A DNA stretch of 64,000 nucleotides from Pararheinheimera marina. GTDB lineage: Bacteria > Pseudomonadota > Gammaproteobacteria > Enterobacterales > Alteromonadaceae. The translations under genes were made by a program, and so were the position numbers. Each line of letters opens with the position of its first letter. Positions within the stretch are counted from its first letter, which is position 1. The stretch is taken from the NCBI RefSeq assembly GCF_042654345.1, contig NZ_JBHSGB010000017.1, forward strand, positions 372,001 through 436,000, given 5' to 3'. Below the pieces are notes generated by a model that ran no database searches, was not told where the DNA came from, and worked only from the letters and a program-made list of their open reading frames with translations. Of the stretch, positions 9,036-18,308 are shown one piece after another.

Positions 9036-10321
9036 TATAATAGTCCCAGTATCTTTCTGGACTCTTTGTTGTATTGGTATAAATAATCAACAGCCTCTGA
9101 GACCGTTAGTTCTTCTAAACCTACATTACGTCTTGGCAATGCAACCTTTTTTAGCCAGTGCAGTTCTGCAAGTTGTCTGGCGCTGATACCCTCAATAAAA
9201 TAATCTGCTTTCGCCAGACCTGAATGATAGATTTCACGCGAACAGGCAGCTCTATGGTGTTCATTCTCTACAGCAATATTATCAACCAAATTACGCTCGG
9301 ACTGCGTGAGCCCACTATAAAAATCAGTTAACACGGATTCAAAGTGCGTGCGGTCTTCATCCCCCCAGTCTTCGACAAGATGAAGCTCTTCCTTGGCCCA
9401 GCCCACCAACGATGCAATACCTAACTGCATGTTCGATATTTTTCCCTTATCAAAAATATCCTTCATCCGCTGATAATCTGATGCAATGAATACTGAATGC
9501 CCTACCCAAAAATCAGCAATCACAAGGCTGCTCCGATAGTGGTCAAAATCAGGCACTGTTTCCTGGATGAATTTTTTGAAAGCTCTAACCGATTTTAGTG
9601 TTGTGACTCCGTTGGATATATTGGAACCGCTAACGACCAGCATTAAACTTTGACCGACATCAATACAATTCTCGCTCAGATTCAAAAAGCAAATCATTGA
9701 AGTAAAATCGGGACTCATTGGCATAAACACTCTGCCATACAATGCTCTGACCTCGCGAACAATATCGTTCTTTACACAGCCCGAGTATATTTTTCCGTAC
9801 CCGTTTTTATGTTGCTGGTGTCGGCTAAACAAAGGTTCAATAAAATCGAGGCGACGTTTGAGTTCAATTTCTGCAGAGTAACAACTTGGTTCAACTGGTT
9901 TTAACAGTGGATGGTAGCTTCCCGTGATCTTTTCATGATCGCACAGCTCGAAATAGTCAAATTGCCAGCTGATAATGTCGGGGTTTCTATCCTTTGCCAG
10001 GCGCTGTATAACGGAAAAAGCGTCAGGCCTAAACATAAATTTTTCATTGATTACCGTAACGTACTCACCAGTCGCTTGTTCAGCGGCGTACTCCCAGTTG
10101 TCTGGCATAGATACAGGTTGCGGCTGTCTGAAATATTTAAAACGCGGGTCAGATAGAAATGGGGCAACCACTTCAGAACAACTTTCTGCAACTGGATTAT
10201 CGGAAATAATCACTTCATAATCTGCAAAATCTTGTTGTTTTATGCATGTCAAACATTGCTCAACTAGCTTTGCTCGATCCCGCGTTGGTAACACAATACT
10301 GATAAATGGTGTTTTTTCCAT
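9035..10321 (-). CDS. family 2 glycosyltransferase
   Basis: The 428-aa protein opens with FISIVLPTRDRAKLVEQC and YEVIISDNPV, the nucleotide-sugar-binding start of GT-A family 2 transferases. The usual DxD is not obvious: the equivalent position reads YVTVINEKF, so metal binding may differ. About 200 C-terminal residues after the catalytic domain are unclassified. No membrane segment is visible, so it should be cytoplasmic. Its stop overlaps the next gene's ATG (TAATG). Acceptor and donor are unknown. Confidence 0.78.
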   Translation of the reverse strand: MEKTPFISIVLPTRDRAKLVEQCLTCIKQQDFADYEVIISDNPVAESCSEVVAPFLSDPRFKYFRQPQPVSMPDNWEYAAEQATGEYVTVINEKFMFRPDAFSVIQRLAKDRNPDIISWQFDYFELCDHEKITGSYHPLLKPVEPSCYSAEIELKRRLDFIEPLFSRHQQHKNGYGKIYSGCVKNDIVREVRALYGRVFMPMSPDFTSMICFLNLSENCIDVGQSLMLVVSGSNISNGVTTLKSVRAFKKFIQETVPDFDHYRSSLVIADFWVGHSVFIASDYQRMKDIFDKGKISNMQLGIASLVGWAKEELHLVEDWGDEDRTHFESVLTDFYSGLTQSERNLVDNIAVENEHHRAACSREIYHSGLAKADYFIEGISARQLAELHWLKKVALPRRNVGLEELTVSEAVDYLYQYNKESRKILGLL

Positions 10322-10377
10322 TGAATGTTCCTATCACCAACCATTACATCTGCGGATACAAACTGACTGCTCCGAAG

Positions 10378-11397
10378 CTAAGCAATCACCATAAAATCAC
10401 GCCATTCTGTCAGGCCTAGCCCGTTCAGTTGCTGCATTACTTGCAACCGGACTGGTTGCGCCGCAATGACAATTTTCTGCTGCAGGCAATGATGCAAAGC
10501 CAGCACCGGTATTTGCTGGCCATCAATGTCGATCGGAGCTTTTTCTGTCTGCTCGATAAAGTTCAGTACAGCGATATCATGTTGGATTAATATTTGGTAC
10601 ATAAGCCGGGCAAGTCCGCCACTACCATAGATAGCGACGCCCGATACATCGCCTTTAAGCTGCAAAATCCTTTTAAACTTCATATCGAACACGCAACCGA
10701 ACCATGAGCGTAATCGTTCCGTATTCACTTGAGCAGTGACGGATTGCGGGTTAACCCGAACCTGTACCAAAAACTCTGGCACACAGCCGAATCGATAGCC
10801 TTGCTCATGAAGTCTGTAGAACAACGAATAATCTTCGCACAAACGCTGATCAAGATAACCGACTGCCCGGATAGCCGCAGTTTGAGCACAATAACTGGTA
10901 TGCTCCACGCAAAGCCAGCGTGGCAGATTTTCTGAAATCAGATGTTCTGAATTGATTTGATTGGCTACAGCGTAATCTCTCTGTCGGGTCACAAGTCGTT
11001 CAAGTGTTTCCGGATCATCCGATTCAGCAAAGGCTTCTATATAACACTTCACGACAGCCAATTCCGGGTTGGCCTGTAGATACTGCAGTTGTTTAGCAAA
11101 ACGCTCAGGGTGACTAAGGTCGTCAGAGTCTACCTTGATGACATAAGGTGAACGGACATACTGCAACGCTTCCTGCAACGAATAACCAACCCCCTTATTT
11201 TCACTGCGGCAATATAGCCTGATTCTTGGATCCTGATAGCGGCGGATCAGGTCCACAGTTTCATCACTAGAACCGTCATCAACAATCACCAGTTCAAAAT
11301 CAGTAAAACTTTGCGCTAATACAGAATCAATAGTTGCCTGTACATAAGGAGCAGTATTATAGGTGGTCATTAATGCAGCAAGCTTAGGAATACTCAT
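10378..11397 (-). CDS. family 2 glycosyltransferase with C-terminal Rossmann-like module
   Basis: A 339-aa GT-A enzyme: KLAALMTTYNTAPYVQ at the start, IVDDGSSDET near residue 38, KVDSDD (the DxD metal site) near residue 92 and a later CEDYSLFYRL that fits the ED catalytic pair. Beyond residue about 250 there is VAIYGSGGLARLMYQIL, a Rossmann-like nucleotide-binding segment of the type seen in the C-methyltransferases and the 641-aa protein. The start overlaps the glf stop by four bases (ATGA). It should add a sugar to the flagellar or surface glycan. Confidence 0.82.
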   Translation of the reverse strand: MSIPKLAALMTTYNTAPYVQATIDSVLAQSFTDFELVIVDDGSSDETVDLIRRYQDPRIRLYCRSENKGVGYSLQEALQYVRSPYVIKVDSDDLSHPERFAKQLQYLQANPELAVVKCYIEAFAESDDPETLERLVTRQRDYAVANQINSEHLISENLPRWLCVEHTSYCAQTAAIRAVGYLDQRLCEDYSLFYRLHEQGYRFGCVPEFLVQVRVNPQSVTAQVNTERLRSWFGCVFDMKFKRILQLKGDVSGVAIYGSGGLARLMYQILIQHDIAVLNFIEQTEKAPIDIDGQQIPVLALHHCLQQKIVIAAQPVRLQVMQQLNGLGLTEWRDFMVIA

Positions 11398-12575
11398 GCT
11401 TTGCTTCCCTCACCCGTCCATTGCAATCGTAACTTGTTAAACTGCTCTAACGCATTATCCACCGCATCATCCATATCAAAGTAGCGGTATTCTGCCAGCC
11501 GCCCCAACGCAATTAACTGAGGAAATTCGGCCAGCCTGGCGCGGTATTGCTGATAACGCTGTTGTGCTTCGTCCGTAAAAATCGGGTAATACGGCTCCAA
11601 CCCCTGCTCTGGCTGATAATCACAGGGATACTCGTACACAATGCTGGTACCGGCATGCTGCTGCCCGGTCAGATGTTTAAACTCAGTGATGCGGGTATAA
11701 GCTTCTTCATTTGGGTAATTGACCGTGGTCGCTGACTGAAACTGTGGCTGCGCCAGATGTTGATGCTCAAACCGCAAGGAGCGATATGGCAGCGGCGCCT
11801 CGCCCGGCAGCAACTGGTCAATCATGCCGGTGTAGACCACTATACCGGCAAAAGGCTCGCCATCGAGCCAGACCTTGCCGTTCGCGATATCGAGCTGCAG
11901 CCTGTCTGTCATCGGCGTACTGAGCTGAAGATCAATCGCCGGATGCTGCAATATTCTGCTAATCATCGCGCTGTAACCATCGGCCGGCACCGCCTGCCAG
12001 GGGTCAGTAAAGTAGCGATCGTCAGTGCTAACCACAACTGGCACCCGGGCAGTGACAGCCGCAGAAATGGCTTCAGGCCTTACCCCCCATTGTTTACTAG
12101 TGTAATTAACAAAGGCACGCTGATAGATAAACTCTGCCAGACGTTGTAGCAAGGGGCTGGTTTCTTGCCTGAGTTGCAGTATCGGCACCCGCGCATCCAG
12201 ACCAAACCGGCCTATGAGTTCTGCAATCATGGCTTCTGCCTCGTTTTTATCGAAGCTCAGCCTGATGCTAGTCAGATTAAATGGAATGGGGAGCAACTGG
12301 CCGTCAATCTGGCTGAGTACCCTGTGCTCGTGCGGCCGCCACTGCGTGAACTGCGATAAATAATCCCACACTTGCTGTTTGTCGGTATGAAACAGGTGCG
12401 GACCATATTTATGCACCAGCACACCGGCATCATCGTATTCGTCGTAACAGTTGCCACCCAAATGTGGCCGCTGTTCCAGCACCAGCACCCGCCAGCCCAG
12501 TTGACTGGCCATGCGTTCTGCCATTACCGCACCAGATAAACCTGCGCCAACGACAACAGCTTGGTACGGAGTCAT
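11394..12575 (-). CDS. glf: UDP-galactopyranose mutase
   Basis: An FAD flavoenzyme of 393 aa that interconverts UDP-galactopyranose and UDP-galactofuranose. It shows VVVGAGLSGAVMAERMA (FAD-binding), EQRPHLGGNCYDE, HKYGPHLFHTD and IPFNLTSI, all characteristic of bacterial Glf, plus RLAEYRYFDMD near the C-terminus. ATG 12575 is chosen over TTG 12578 because it overlaps the TGA of the upstream gene (TGATG). Its presence implies that galactofuranose is one component of the glycan made here. Confidence 0.94.
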   Translation of the reverse strand: MTPYQAVVVGAGLSGAVMAERMASQLGWRVLVLEQRPHLGGNCYDEYDDAGVLVHKYGPHLFHTDKQQVWDYLSQFTQWRPHEHRVLSQIDGQLLPIPFNLTSIRLSFDKNEAEAMIAELIGRFGLDARVPILQLRQETSPLLQRLAEFIYQRAFVNYTSKQWGVRPEAISAAVTARVPVVVSTDDRYFTDPWQAVPADGYSAMISRILQHPAIDLQLSTPMTDRLQLDIANGKVWLDGEPFAGIVVYTGMIDQLLPGEAPLPYRSLRFEHQHLAQPQFQSATTVNYPNEEAYTRITEFKHLTGQQHAGTSIVYEYPCDYQPEQGLEPYYPIFTDEAQQRYQQYRARLAEFPQLIALGRLAEYRYFDMDDAVDNALEQFNKLRLQWTGEGSKA

Positions 12576-13522
12576 CAATGGAACCCCAGCTCTTGCCGGA
12601 CCAGCTCAGGGTTGGCTCTGTTCAGATACGCCAGCCGATGCCGCTGATCAAAATACAGTTCATCCTGCACCGAGCGTTCAATCATTTGGCTGAACAACGT
12701 ATATTCACCCAGCTTCAGGAAATACAAAGCGGTAGAAAAATAAATATGGTTCACGCCCTGCTGAATAACCTGCCCTGCCACCCCGAAACGTTCTCCCAGC
12801 CGGCACGCAGCCGCCATTTCATCTGCGACTTTTATCCTACGTCCCGGATCCACCTGAGTTTGACCACCAAAGCTCTGAGCATGAATGCGATAACGCCCCA
12901 GCACATCGTCAATTCGGTCGATGCTGCCTTTTAGAAACCCAACATTCATAATATGCCATGGGAAATCGCAGATAATACGGTTACCGTGATCCAGCGCATT
13001 GAGTAAATCCGAGTGACGCCTGAACATGACACTGCTGGCCTGTAAATACACAGAGTACTTAATCAAATCACTCATGGTCGAGCGCTGAGGAACATAGGCA
13101 GCATTGTAATAATCCCGGCTAAACAGTTTCAGTGTCTTGCCCGTTTTGGCGTCAAATACATCGGATTCATGGTACACCAGCGCGCATGAGGGATTTTGGT
13201 CTAAATAATCAACCTGACGCTGCAGCTTTCCTGGCAGAGCGACGTCATCACCATCCAGATAGGCAATATAATCACCTGTTGCTTCCTGCAACAGCCTGCG
13301 CATGGTCCCAACCAGCCCTTGGTTAGTTTCATTATTTAAAATCTTTAACTGAGGAAAATCAGCGGCCAGATAGTGAATAACATGCAGTGTATTGTCTGGT
13401 GAACAGTCATTGCATACCAACACTTCATAATCAAAAGTGGTTTTCTGGCTCAATAAACTCAACAAACACTCAAGGATAAAAGGTGACAGGTTATAGGCCG
13501 GAACAATAACACTGAGTTTCAT
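12575..13522 (-). CDS. family 2 glycosyltransferase
   Basis: A GT-A transferase of 315 aa beginning KLSVIVPAYNLSPFI, with VLVCNDCSPDNT near residue 34 and IAYLDGDDVALPGK (DxD site) near residue 90. The C-terminal third is unclassified. No transmembrane segments are visible. It is the first gene after maf in the direction of transcription, with a 26-base gap, and is translationally coupled to glf. It probably builds a glycan on flagellin or on a lipid carrier. Confidence 0.85.
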   Translation of the reverse strand: MKLSVIVPAYNLSPFILECLLSLLSQKTTFDYEVLVCNDCSPDNTLHVIHYLAADFPQLKILNNETNQGLVGTMRRLLQEATGDYIAYLDGDDVALPGKLQRQVDYLDQNPSCALVYHESDVFDAKTGKTLKLFSRDYYNAAYVPQRSTMSDLIKYSVYLQASSVMFRRHSDLLNALDHGNRIICDFPWHIMNVGFLKGSIDRIDDVLGRYRIHAQSFGGQTQVDPGRRIKVADEMAAACRLGERFGVAGQVIQQGVNHIYFSTALYFLKLGEYTLFSQMIERSVQDELYFDQRHRLAYLNRANPELVRQELGFH

Positions 13523-13548
13523 TACAAATCATATCCTTATGGACAATT

Positions 13549-15660
13549 TTACTGACTTTTAGCAGGTTCGGCTGCTGGCGGAACCCACAACTTGCTTTCA
13601 CATCTGTTATACCAGTTTTCCGGAAAATCTGAACGAATCGCCTGCAGAAACTCCATCCAAATCGCGAAGCTTTCTTTAAACCATGCGAGGGTTTGTTCAT
13701 CATTTTCATAGGTATACAACAAAGTGATCAAAGGGCAATGGAAATACAGCAATGTTCCTTTAACCACATGAAATAAATGAGCTGATACCGAGTCCTTGTA
13801 AGAAAATACCACCCGTGACTGTGCTTTCAGAACATCTGCCGCATCTTTTCTCGAGTGAATCTGCCGATTGCCTATCTCAAGCAGGTAAGCGACCAGATTA
13901 TCGAATTCTTTAAATGCCAGCAGCTTTTCGTCTTGTTCTGATACCTCGGATTTGTGGAAAAAATCAGACTTAATTCGCTCAACCACCCATTTCTTATCCT
14001 TGCATCGTGACGAAATAATGACGTCGTCAATGGCTAATGGTGTGACGCCACGTAACTTTGCCCCCGAACCAACTTTATAGGCAGTCACCTCTTTATGACT
14101 AAGAAACAGATTGTCCAGCTGAACTTTTGAAATAGCCATGAAATCAGTGGCGAGCACTGATCCGTCCAGATTCCCTTCCAAAGGGTAAATAGCATGAGGG
14201 TTTGGTTTATAACGACCGGCATATTTTTCGTTTGAGTAAATACTTAATGACGAATGGCTTTTGGATTTATCCATTGGGTATCCATTATCTACGCCAAACA
14301 AATACACCTCCTCAAACCCAAGCTCGCAGGCATACGTAGCCGCCGTGTTGGACACCAGAGGGCCAGCAAAAGGCAACGCCGTTAAGAGTTTTCTGGTTTT
14401 GGCATAATGCAGCATTTGCATAAATACAGTGGAAGCTTCCGGCCCTTTCAGACCCAAACCGGCCCATTTGTAGTGGTTTAGCGTGTCCGGATAGACCACT
14501 TCCACTGAAAGTAAATTCATATCCGACAGCATGTCATCGGTGGTCGTATTGGTAAGAACCTGATAAACGCTTAGCGTCCGTTCAACAATGACATGGAAAT
14601 CCGGCTTGATGCCCGCATTCATCAAGGATTGCAGCGCAGTCCCTGCGGCAAAAATAATGACTTTATCCTGGTACTCACGAATTAGTTCAATACTTTCATC
14701 CAGCGAAGGGCCATTACCGACCACAAAAGCAGGAATTCCTTTGTGGGGTTTTAGCGCTTTGTTTTTGATAAAGAAATGCGCGTGATTACGTGAGTTTCGA
14801 ACTGCATGCGCTAACCCAGTGGTCGCATCATTATAAAAACCAAAACCTAATTGCACTTGGTAGAAGTTACGAAAGAAATTCGCTATCGACTGGTTTATTT
14901 GTTCAGAAGGGTAATGCTGATAGCAAAAGCTGTTGATAATGGAAAAAGCACCGACCGCAGCAGTCAGCTCAATAATCTTCTGAAAAAAGTCCTGATAAGA
15001 CACACCAATCAGCATAAACATGCTGGAGTTGTTTTTCTCAGCTATCTCAAATAACGCCCCCCAGTCAGTACAAAACAAACTGGCATAGAACAATTCAAAG
15101 TCAGGCTCACACAAAAAAATGTAATCAAATACGTGTTCTGCCAGCAGCATTGGCAAATGATAGCCCAAGCCAATACCAAAGCTCAAAAAGCTCGGAAAAT
15201 GTTGCGGTAATTGCTGAATTAAAGGCTCTTTTGATTCTGCGGTAAGGTCTGCAATCTTTGTCGACAACCGATTCATATACTGAATATGAATTCGCTTGTC
15301 TGCCGATGACGCCCCTTTTTTATACAACGCAGCCCGACCAAACAGAGGTTTATCGACGTTTTGCCTGACTTGCTCTTGTACCTGAGCGATAGGGTCAATT
15401 TGAGAATAGACTGGGACCGAAAGGTCTTTAGGTACGAAATTGCCGACACCAGATTCAGAGACCAGCAAGGAAAAACCTGGCTTAGGTGTATAATCAACGA
15501 CCTGCCGATAGACATCCGGATAATATTTTTTTAACGCCGCCAAATTAGCGTTAAACCTAATCTCGGATTGTTGCTTGAATTCTTCTTCTTGTTTTTGTAG
15601 TTGTTTAATTTTATCAAGACGCCGCTGCACTTCAGCAAGCTCTTTCTCAAAATTTTCCAT
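13549..15660 (-). CDS. maf: Maf-type flagellin glycosyltransferase (DUF115)
   Basis: A 703-aa member of the motility accessory factor family, which transfers nonulosonic or related sugars onto flagellin serines and threonines before export. The N-terminal 40 residues are a lysine- and glutamate-rich coiled coil. The diagnostic motif VVGNGPSLDESIELIREY lies near residue 300, followed by FAAGTALQSLMNAGIKPDFHV. ATG 15660 is chosen because of the AGGAAA site just before it; the longer frame overlaps fliT. It overlaps the fliT end by 14 bases and sits between chaperone genes and the sugar cluster, which supports flagellin as the target. Confidence 0.88.
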   Translation of the reverse strand: MENFEKELAEVQRRLDKIKQLQKQEEEFKQQSEIRFNANLAALKKYYPDVYRQVVDYTPKPGFSLLVSESGVGNFVPKDLSVPVYSQIDPIAQVQEQVRQNVDKPLFGRAALYKKGASSADKRIHIQYMNRLSTKIADLTAESKEPLIQQLPQHFPSFLSFGIGLGYHLPMLLAEHVFDYIFLCEPDFELFYASLFCTDWGALFEIAEKNNSSMFMLIGVSYQDFFQKIIELTAAVGAFSIINSFCYQHYPSEQINQSIANFFRNFYQVQLGFGFYNDATTGLAHAVRNSRNHAHFFIKNKALKPHKGIPAFVVGNGPSLDESIELIREYQDKVIIFAAGTALQSLMNAGIKPDFHVIVERTLSVYQVLTNTTTDDMLSDMNLLSVEVVYPDTLNHYKWAGLGLKGPEASTVFMQMLHYAKTRKLLTALPFAGPLVSNTAATYACELGFEEVYLFGVDNGYPMDKSKSHSSLSIYSNEKYAGRYKPNPHAIYPLEGNLDGSVLATDFMAISKVQLDNLFLSHKEVTAYKVGSGAKLRGVTPLAIDDVIISSRCKDKKWVVERIKSDFFHKSEVSEQDEKLLAFKEFDNLVAYLLEIGNRQIHSRKDAADVLKAQSRVVFSYKDSVSAHLFHVVKGTLLYFHCPLITLLYTYENDEQTLAWFKESFAIWMEFLQAIRSDFPENWYNRCESKLWVPPAAEPAKSQ

Positions 15661-15955
15661 GGTGTTTCCTGTAGACAACCCCATCCGACAAATCTGTTGA
15701 GCTATTTTTGGGGCGCAGCTGATCAACAATGTCGCTCAGCATAACAACAAGTCGGGAAGAACTGGAAGATAAATCTGAACTCAAACCAGTGAGTAGCTCT
15801 TGCAACTGCTCACTCTTAGAAACCTTTGAAAAATCAATACTGTGGATAACAAGATTGATTTGCTCAAGATGGGCTGCGGCCTGCTCATAATGTTCCTGTT
15901 CAACCGCAGCAAAAAACAGCCGGATTTGTTCAGTAAGCAGCGCAGATTTATCCAC
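15647..15955 (-). CDS. fliT: FliT-like flagellar chaperone
   Basis: A small helical, acidic protein of 102 aa following fliS, the standard place of fliT, which chaperones FliD and modulates flagellar gene expression in enterics. The sequence itself is poorly conserved, so the name rests on length, helical character and position. It starts with GTG at 15955, eight bases inside the end of fliS, and runs 14 bases into maf. No other start is available. Confidence 0.6.
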   Translation of the reverse strand: MDKSALLTEQIRLFFAAVEQEHYEQAAAHLEQINLVIHSIDFSKVSKSEQLQELLTGLSSDLSSSSSRLVVMLSDIVDQLRPKNSSTDLSDGVVYRKHHGKF

Positions 15956-16382
15956 TCACCATACCCAATTCGTTTTCTCTGGTTGCATAAGCTTCCATAC
16001 GGGCAGTTTCAGGAATGGAATCCCAAGCCGATTTAATTGTGGACAATAAATCCACTACTTCATCAATAATACTCACATCGTTTTGTACGCTGGCGTCGGT
16101 GAGGCGTCTGACCATATAAAAATACAGGGCGGCTAAATTTTCCGTCATGTCCCCACCGACCGAATGATCAAGACTGACTCTTAATGAATCGATAATACTG
16201 CTGGCTTTGGAAATAGCTTTACTCTTCCCTTCAAACTCACGTTGTTCAATCATAATTCTGGCGATCTTCATACTTTCAATGGCGCCATCCATTAACAGTT
16301 TGATAATTTCATATGGATCTGCGCTGGCAAGCCGGCTTTTCAAAGCTTCACGCTGATATTGTTTAACTTTATTCCCGTACAT
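15948..16382 (-). CDS. fliS: flagellin export chaperone FliS
   Basis: A 144-aa protein with MYGNKVKQYQREAL, SADPYEIIKLLMDGAIESM and a long SVGGDMTENLAALYFYMVRRL helix, all typical of FliS, which binds the flagellin C-terminus and keeps it unfolded for secretion. ATG 16382 is preceded by GGAGAGG, a better site than the longer frame. It lies 12 bases after fliD. Confidence 0.93.
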   Translation of the reverse strand: MYGNKVKQYQREALKSRLASADPYEIIKLLMDGAIESMKIARIMIEQREFEGKSKAISKASSIIDSLRVSLDHSVGGDMTENLAALYFYMVRRLTDASVQNDVSIIDEVVDLLSTIKSAWDSIPETARMEAYATRENELGMVSG

Positions 16383-16394
16383 GATCCTCTCCAA

Positions 16395-17801
16395 TTACGA
16401 CTTAATATTAGCAAGTGATGCTAACTGAGATGTCAGGTAGTTATTGGTACTATTCATCTTCGCAATCAATGTATCCAGCGCTGAATACTTTTTGCGAAGG
16501 TTCGCTTCCATAATCGTCATCCGGTAGTCCAAGTTTTCTTTGTCATCTTCGAGATCACGTAACTCAGAATTAATGTCGTCCTGACGGTTTTTAATGACTC
16601 CGCCGCCATCAACATAACCAGATAACATTTTAGTGAAACTTTCAGCGACGCCGCCTTTAGCTGTAAACAAAGCCCCCACATCAGCAAACTGCTCATCTAA
16701 AGCAGTCCCTATACTTCGCACCGTGTTTTTCTTCTCTAACTTGTTACTGGAATTCAAGCCAATGCCAATATCCAACAAAGATTCATAATCGCCTTCACCC
16801 TTCACAATGGTAGAAAACGCATTAATCATCTGATCCTTCATGGCACGCACTGTGGCATCACCATACATGGGAGAGCTAACCGTCAGCGATTGCTGATTGA
16901 TAGTTTCAATCACATTGTTATAAGCCGTGATAAATGAATCGATTTTAGAGGCTACACCCGTTTTATCATAATCTATCGTGGCTTTAGCCGTTTCATCGGC
17001 TTCGCTTTCACGTAAAGCTTTAATCGTTAAACCCTGCACGGCGTCTTTAAACGTGTTGCTGGAACTTGTAATCGCCAAGCCGTCCACTTTAATAATGCCA
17101 TCTTTCGCCTGGTCGGCAACTGCAATGCCTAAACCTCCAGCTCCACCACCAAAAGCTTCAGTTGAAATTTTGTCCATTTCGGCAGTGTCGCTGGTGATTT
17201 TTAAATCGTTCCCAGCGCCAGTGATATTTGACGTCACCACCAGCTGAGATTCAGTTCCTGTGTTGATGATATTGACACTGATGCCAAAGTTCGATTTGGA
17301 CTTGTTGACTTGCTGGCGAATATCTTCGAGTGTGGCACCTGCAGCCACATCGATAGAGAACGATTTGTCTCCAGCTTCGAAGGTGAGCTTGCCGCCGCTG
17401 GCGGTCACGACGTCAGATGCAGATGTAAAAGTAGAACCGGCGCCAGACACAGCCCGACTGCCTTTAGCCAATTGTTCTACTTCGACGCGGAACGAACCTG
17501 GTGTGGCAGTCGTTGAGCTGGTTACAGATACCAGATCACCTAAAGACGTTGAATTATCAGGCTGCCTTACTGAAGCCGTTCTGTTTTCGAAGGTTGCCGG
17601 TTTAGATAACTCCTTCATCACTTCTTGCAGTTTGGCCATCTCAGATTTAATCGCACCTAAACCCGTCAGCTGAACTTTCAGAGATGATTCGGTTTTACTT
17701 AACTTTTCTGCTTTTGGCTGATACTCAGCTTGTAAGGTTGAGGAAATAATATCTTCCAGGTTCAAGCCGGATCCGACCCCAGCACTTGTAATGGTCGCCA
17801 T
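16395..17801 (-). CDS. fliD: flagellar filament cap protein FliD
   Basis: A 468-aa hook-associated protein 2 that caps the filament and folds arriving flagellin. The N-terminus MATITSAGVGSGLNLEDI and the coiled-coil C-terminus, with LDYRMTIMEANLRKKYSALDTLIAKMNST, are diagnostic. The middle contains GITGAGNDLKITSDT-like beta repeats. It starts 39 bases after flaG and is probably transcribed with it. Confidence 0.95.
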   Translation of the reverse strand: MATITSAGVGSGLNLEDIISSTLQAEYQPKAEKLSKTESSLKVQLTGLGAIKSEMAKLQEVMKELSKPATFENRTASVRQPDNSTSLGDLVSVTSSTTATPGSFRVEVEQLAKGSRAVSGAGSTFTSASDVVTASGGKLTFEAGDKSFSIDVAAGATLEDIRQQVNKSKSNFGISVNIINTGTESQLVVTSNITGAGNDLKITSDTAEMDKISTEAFGGGAGGLGIAVADQAKDGIIKVDGLAITSSSNTFKDAVQGLTIKALRESEADETAKATIDYDKTGVASKIDSFITAYNNVIETINQQSLTVSSPMYGDATVRAMKDQMINAFSTIVKGEGDYESLLDIGIGLNSSNKLEKKNTVRSIGTALDEQFADVGALFTAKGGVAESFTKMLSGYVDGGGVIKNRQDDINSELRDLEDDKENLDYRMTIMEANLRKKYSALDTLIAKMNSTNNYLTSQLASLANIKS

Positions 17802-17840
17802 ATTTGTAATCCTCTAATCTTACTCACGTTGTACACACAC

Positions 17841-18257
17841 TCAAAGCTGCTCATCCACTAAAATGCCAGCACTTCCATTTAAGTTATCGGCAATGCTGTT
17901 TAAAGCCTTAGCAATTTCACGTAATTCTTTGGAAGGAATTTCGCGAATCACGTCACCATTGTGTTTATCCACAACTTTGACGATAGGAGGGTCCTGCACA
18001 TCATCAAATTCAAATACAAGATTGGTAGATTTCACCAGCAATTTTTGGTTCACGGTGTCTACTGCCTGCACTAAGTCACTGACATCTTTATTCCGATTGG
18101 AGTCATCAGTCACCTTTTTTTCCGCGGCATCCGTCACTGCCAGGTCAGAAGGTTGCCGTCTGACACTTATCGGCAGCTCTTGAGCTTTCTCTTTCAGACC
18201 AAGCTCCAGACCTGAAGCGGGAATTTTTCCTGCAAAACTTGCACCAACATTCACCAT
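17841..18257 (-). CDS. flaG: FlaG family flagellar protein
   Basis: A 138-aa protein with a variable N-terminal half and a conserved C-terminal FlaG domain (LVFEFDDVQDPPIVKVVDKHNGDVIREIPSKE). FlaG influences filament length in polar flagellates. It sits between the last flagellin gene and fliD, the usual order in Vibrio and Pseudomonas relatives. A CTCCTT-complement ribosome-binding site precedes the start. Confidence 0.9.
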   Translation of the reverse strand: MVNVGASFAGKIPASGLELGLKEKAQELPISVRRQPSDLAVTDAAEKKVTDDSNRNKDVSDLVQAVDTVNQKLLVKSTNLVFEFDDVQDPPIVKVVDKHNGDVIREIPSKELREIAKALNSIADNLNGSAGILVDEQL

Positions 18258-18271
18258 ACCGCCTCCTTAAC

Positions 18272-18299
18272 TTGAGGGAAAGGCAGTCCCCTTCCCTCA
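18272..18299 (-). other. stem-loop between flagellin and flaG
   Basis: GAGGGAAAGG and CCCCTTCCCTC form an imperfect hairpin about 10 bp long in the 51-base gap after the flagellin stop. There is no U-run, so it is more likely a processing or attenuation hairpin than a full terminator, which would let flaG and fliD receive reduced readthrough. Confidence 0.4.
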
Positions 18300-18308
18300 T
18301 CGTCTGTA

